Position numbers and translations under genes: made by a program | Shown: positions 5,427 to 7,539 of the stretch, piece by piece | Layout: every line of letters begins with the position of its first letter | Numbering within the stretch: position 1 is the first letter of the stretch | Assembly: GCA_000715605.1 (NCBI GenBank) | Contig: KL568590.1 | Location: 25,269-32,807, forward strand | Length of the DNA: 7,539 nt | Direction: 5' to 3' | Source of the DNA: Streptomyces speibonae | GTDB lineage: Bacteria; Actinomycetota; Actinomycetes; Streptomycetales; Streptomycetaceae | The notes under the pieces: model-generated | What the model saw: only the letters and a program-made list of their open reading frames with translations | The model's database searches: none | Told to the model about the DNA's origin: nothing

Positions 5427-5882
5427 TCAGGCGTCCATGGTGATCGCGCAGGACCATCCGCACGGTCCGGGGGTGACATGCAGGTCCTCCCAGGTCACCG
5501 CCGCCGGCGTGGCACCGGTGAGGCGGACCTGGGACAGGCCGGCGACCGCCAGCCGCACATCGAGGCCGCCCTCCGCCTCGTCCGCCTCCACGTCCACCGG
5601 GACCTGACCGTACACATCCAGCCGGTACAGGATCTCGTCCAGCAGCGCGGCCAGCAGATCGTCGTCGCTGGCCGCGCCGAGACGGATGCGCCCCACACCC
5701 GTCGGCCGGACCCCGGAGACGTCGGCGAAGGACTCCACCATCGCCGACACCGCCTCCGCCAGACAGTGCTCCCGGCTCGCCGCCCACGCCTCGATCCGGA
5801 CCTCGTCGTCCCGCGCCACCGCGCGGTGCCCGCTCTCGTCGGGGCGCCGCGCCTGCCCGTAGTCGCCCGTGTCACCGACCAT
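5427..5882 (-). CDS. Archease-family protein
   Basis: The 151-residue protein resembles actinobacterial archeases: GHRAVARDDEVRIEAWAASR (18-37), then LAEAVSAMVESFADVSG (41-57), DDLLAALLDEILYRLD (74-89), DVYGQVPVDVEA and a C-terminal strand ending AITMDA. Archease activates RtcB RNA ligase by helping it guanylylate and bind metal. The usual metal-binding His-Thr-Ala-Asp near the N-terminus is here Arg-Asp-Asp-Glu (24-27), with an acidic residue kept at the last position, while the C-terminal Asp150 is retained. No rtcB gene is in the window. ATG 5882 has a G-run directly upstream as a poor ribosome binding site. The gene converges with the CBS gene, 36 bp apart, and is divergent from the phosphoribosyltransferase gene. 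Confidence 0.82.
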   Translation of the reverse strand: MVGDTGDYGQARRPDESGHRAVARDDEVRIEAWAASREHCLAEAVSAMVESFADVSGVRPTGVGRIRLGAASDDDLLAALLDEILYRLDVYGQVPVDVEADEAEGGLDVRLAVAGLSQVRLTGATPAAVTWEDLHVTPGPCGWSCAITMDA

Positions 5883-5926
5883 GCCCCCCGACTGCCCGAG
5901 CCCCGTGGACCCATGCCCCCGGCCGT

Positions 5927-5951
5927 GCTTCGGGCGCCGGGGAGCGGGTAC
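5927..5951 (+). promoter_or_regulatory. Sigma-B-like stress promoter of the phosphoribosyltransferase gene
   Basis: GCTT (5927-5930) and GGGTAC (5946-5951), 15 bp apart, fit the pattern GNNT-N14-16-GGGTA(C/T) known for Streptomyces sigma-B-type stress sigma factors. Transcription would start near 5958, giving a leader of about 50 bases. It is the only such spaced pair I noticed in an intergenic region of this window. Confidence 0.45.
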
Positions 5952-6007
5952 GTGGGGTGCGTATCAGGTGCTGAGGTGCCGTCGCCGTGCGGAGGGAGGC
6001 ATCCGCC

Positions 6008-6655
6008 ATGCGGTTCCGTGATCGCCGGGAGGCCGGCCGCGAACTGGCGGCACGACTGCGGCAGAGGCAGGACGAGGGCGCCCTGCCGGACCCGGTCGTG
6101 CTGGCCCTGCCGCGCGGCGGTGTCGCCGTGGCCGCCGAGGTCGCCCGCGCCCTGGACGCTCCGCTCGACGTCCTCGTCGTACGGAAGATCGGCGCCCCCT
6201 TCCACGAGGAGTACGGGGTCGGCGCGATGGCCGGTGACGGGGTGCCGCTGTTCGACGAGGACGCCCTGCGGCGGCTGGGCCTGACCGAGTCCGACCTCGC
6301 GCCCGTCGTCGAACGCGAGCGCGCCGAACTGCGCCGCCGCGAACAGCTCTACCGCCGGGGCCGTCCCGCTCCGGACCTGCGCGGCCGCTCCGTGATCGTC
6401 GTCGACGACGGACTGGCGACCGGCTCCACCGCCCGCGCCGCCCTGCGCTCCCTGCGCGCACAGGGACCCGGCCGGCTCCTGCTGGCGGTGCCCGTCGGCG
6501 CGCCCGAGGGCGTGGCGCACATGCGCGCCGAGGCCGACGAGGTGGTGTGCCTGCACGAGCCCGCCGCGTTCATGGCCGTCGGCCAGTGGTACGCGGAGTT
6601 CGACCAGCTGACGGACGAGGACGTCCTGGAAGCCCTGCACCAGCGGCAGCCCTAG
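6008..6655 (+). CDS. Phosphoribosyltransferase-domain protein
   Basis: The predicted 215-residue type I phosphoribosyltransferase has the PRPP-binding motif VIVVDDGLATGST at about residues 129-141, with two Asp residues followed by the phosphate loop. ALPRGGVAVAAEVA (33-46) and the VVRKIGAP stretch (57-64) are typical of the stand-alone bacterial family found next to stress genes. An insertion rich in Arg/Glu (about 90-120) forms the hood region, which normally sets base specificity; I cannot deduce the acceptor. ATG 6008 is preceded by GGAGGGAGG (5991-5999) with eight bases spacing. GTG 5987 in the same frame overlaps the ribosome binding site and is unlikely. A sigma-B-like promoter precedes the gene. 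The neighbouring divergent archease and the CBS gene suggest a stress or RNA-repair setting, but this is inference. Confidence 0.88.
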   Translation: MRFRDRREAGRELAARLRQRQDEGALPDPVVLALPRGGVAVAAEVARALDAPLDVLVVRKIGAPFHEEYGVGAMAGDGVPLFDEDALRRLGLTESDLAPVVERERAELRRREQLYRRGRPAPDLRGRSVIVVDDGLATGSTARAALRSLRAQGPGRLLLAVPVGAPEGVAHMRAEADEVVCLHEPAAFMAVGQWYAEFDQLTDEDVLEALHQRQP

Positions 6656-6676
6656 ATGTAGTGCCCCGTGGGGACG

Positions 6677-6724
6677 GCGCCCTCGGACTGGCCCGGGGTG
6701 GGAAGGGCCCGGCGCCGAGGGAGC
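6677..6724 (+). terminator. Two-tier stem-loop after the phosphoribosyltransferase gene
   Basis: GCGCCCTCGG (6677-6686) pairs with CCGAGGGAGC (6715-6724) at nine of ten positions, and an inner GGCCC (6690-6694) pairs with GGGCC (6705-6709). It starts 21 bases after the stop codon, so it is the probable terminator of this gene. Confidence 0.55.
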
Positions 6725-6954
6725 GGGAGGGGCGACAGGGGCCGGCCGCGCGCCGGTCCGGGCGGTCCAGCGTGCGCGTCGCGCGGGACGTCGCCCGCCG
6801 GGACCGGCGTCCCCGCAGCCGGGGACCGGGGAGCCGGCGGGTGGCCGGCAGGCGGAGGCGTGCCGCGGCGGATCGTGCCCGGCGAGGTGCGGCTGCCTCA
6901 CGATGAAACCCGGACGAAGCGACTACCGAACTGTCGGCTCCCCGCACAGGGCGG

Positions 6955-6977
6955 CCGCGACACGCGTTGCGTCGCGG
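6955..6977 (-). terminator. Hairpin at the end of the CoA-transferase gene
   Basis: CCGCGA (6955-6960) pairs with TCGCGG (6972-6977) and, after a CA bulge, CGC (6963-6965) pairs with GCG (6969-6971) around a GTT loop. It lies 30 bases past the CoA-transferase stop codon on the minus strand and is the best terminator candidate for that gene. Confidence 0.4.
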
Positions 6978-7007
6978 CGCGGTCGACGCTGCCCCGACGG
7001 GCCCGCT

Positions 7008-7539
7008 TCAGACCACCGAGTCCGCGCGCAGGGCCGCGATCTCGCCCGGGGTGCGGCCGAGTTCGGTCAGGATCGCCTCGGTGTGTTCGCCCACGGCCGG
7101 GACCGGGTCCATGCGTGCGGGCAGGCCCGCGAGGTCGGCGGGCGGGATGAGCGCCGACACCGTCGCACCCGGCACCTCCACCTCGCGCCAGCGGTCGCGC
7201 GCGGCGAGCACCGGATGGTCCAGGAAGGCGGGGATGTCGTTGACACCGGCGCAGGCGATGCCGATCGCCTCCAGGTCCTTCAGCAGCTCCTCGGCGTCGT
7301 CGCGGGCGAAACGCTCCGCGATGATCACGTTCAGCTCCTCCCGGTGCGCCACCCGGTCCGAGCCGGTCGCGAACCGCGGATCGTCGGTGAGCTCCGGTCG
7401 CCCGAGGAACTCCGTGCACAGGGCCGCCCACTCGCGCTCGTTCTGGATGGAGAACAGCACCTCGTGGCCGTCGGCGGCCCGGTAGGTCCCGTACGGGGCG
7501 ATGGTGGCGTGCTGGGTGCCCAGCCGCGGGGGCTGGCTG
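7008..7539 (-). CDS. CaiB/BaiF (class III) CoA-transferase, C-terminal part
   Basis: The visible 177 residues are the C-terminal part of a class III CoA-transferase of about 400 residues; the start and the catalytic Asp region lie beyond the right edge. The frame continues to the edge and reads PRLGTQHATIAPYGTYRAAD, followed by GHEVLFSIQNEREW, which is the family's conserved region after the active-site half. The rest (FLGRPELTDDPRFAT, a segment with NDIPAFLDHPVLAARDRW, and a final HTEAILTELGRTPGEIAALR) is typical of the C-terminal domain. Members transfer CoA between dicarboxylic, carnitine-type, alpha-methylacyl or related acyl groups, or racemise them. The acyl group cannot be inferred. 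GTG 7460 is an internal codon, not the start. The gene converges on the phosphoribosyltransferase gene. Confidence 0.9.
   Translation of the reverse strand, partial: SQPPRLGTQHATIAPYGTYRAADGHEVLFSIQNEREWAALCTEFLGRPELTDDPRFATGSDRVAHREELNVIIAERFARDDAEELLKDLEAIGIACAGVNDIPAFLDHPVLAARDRWREVEVPGATVSALIPPADLAGLPARMDPVPAVGEHTEAILTELGRTPGEIAALRADSVV

Larger units (their letters stand above)
6656..7007. other. Hairpin-rich intergenic stretch between convergent genes
   Basis: This 352-bp stretch separates the ends of two convergent genes. It holds several inverted repeats besides the stem-loop at 6677-6724: GTCCCCG/CGGGGAC (6809-6815/6820-6826), ATCGTG/CACGAT (6872-6877/6899-6904) and CCGCGA-CGC/GCG-TCGCGG (6955-6977). 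I see no convincing coding region, promoter or tRNA in it. The open frames through it are Arg/Gly/Pro-rich and lack ribosome binding sites. Confidence 0.6.

Noticed and set aside
5495..6901. A 468-codon minus-strand open frame spanning archease and phosphoribosyltransferase genes
   Set aside because: It lies in a shifted frame over the archease gene and antisense to the phosphoribosyltransferase, with low-complexity product and no motif.

Overview
The window is very GC-rich, with strong G/C bias at third codon positions, GGAGG-type ribosome binding sites and GTG/TTG starts. The protein families also point to an actinomycete, most likely Streptomyces or a close relative. It looks like ordinary accessory chromosome made of small single-domain housekeeping and stress genes. 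I see no transposase, integrase, CRISPR array, rRNA or tRNA. Eleven protein genes can be supported; the last one runs off the right edge.

Layout: positions 1-332 hold no convincing gene but carry two strong inverted repeats. A bacterial-type poly(ADP-ribose) glycohydrolase (333-1208, +) converges on, and overlaps by 47 bp, a PemK/MazF-fold gene (1162-1626, -). Upstream of the latter on the minus strand lie a PPOX-type flavin-binding protein (1666-2082, -) and a discoidin (F5/8 type C) fragment ending in 39-bp tandem repeats (2115-2699, -). These three minus-strand genes are closely spaced and could be read from one promoter near 2770-2800, whose spacer holds a LacI/GalR-like operator. Rightward from there are a cysteine hydrolase of the isochorismatase family (2870-3406), an AadA-like nucleotidyltransferase (3443-4246), a VOC-fold protein with a TTG start and its own promoter (4436-4864), and a twin-CBS protein (4965-5390). 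An archease-like gene (5427-5882, -) converges on the CBS gene and is divergent from a phosphoribosyltransferase (6008-6655, +). The latter is preceded by a sigma-B-like promoter. A hairpin-rich 352-bp intergenic stretch separates it from the C-terminal part of a class III (CaiB/BaiF) CoA-transferase (7008-7539, -).

No single pathway joins all the genes. CBS, PPOX, archease and phosphoribosyltransferase genes are often found in actinobacterial stress or dormancy loci, and the sigma-B-like promoter fits such a role; that is inference. The most distinctive signals are regulatory or structural: the LacI-type operator fused to what looks like a decayed secreted-protein gene, the 39-bp repeats, the dyad inside the VOC promoter spacer, the altered metal-ligand motif of the archease, and the overprinted PARG tail. 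I do not see a clear new defence or biosynthetic system.
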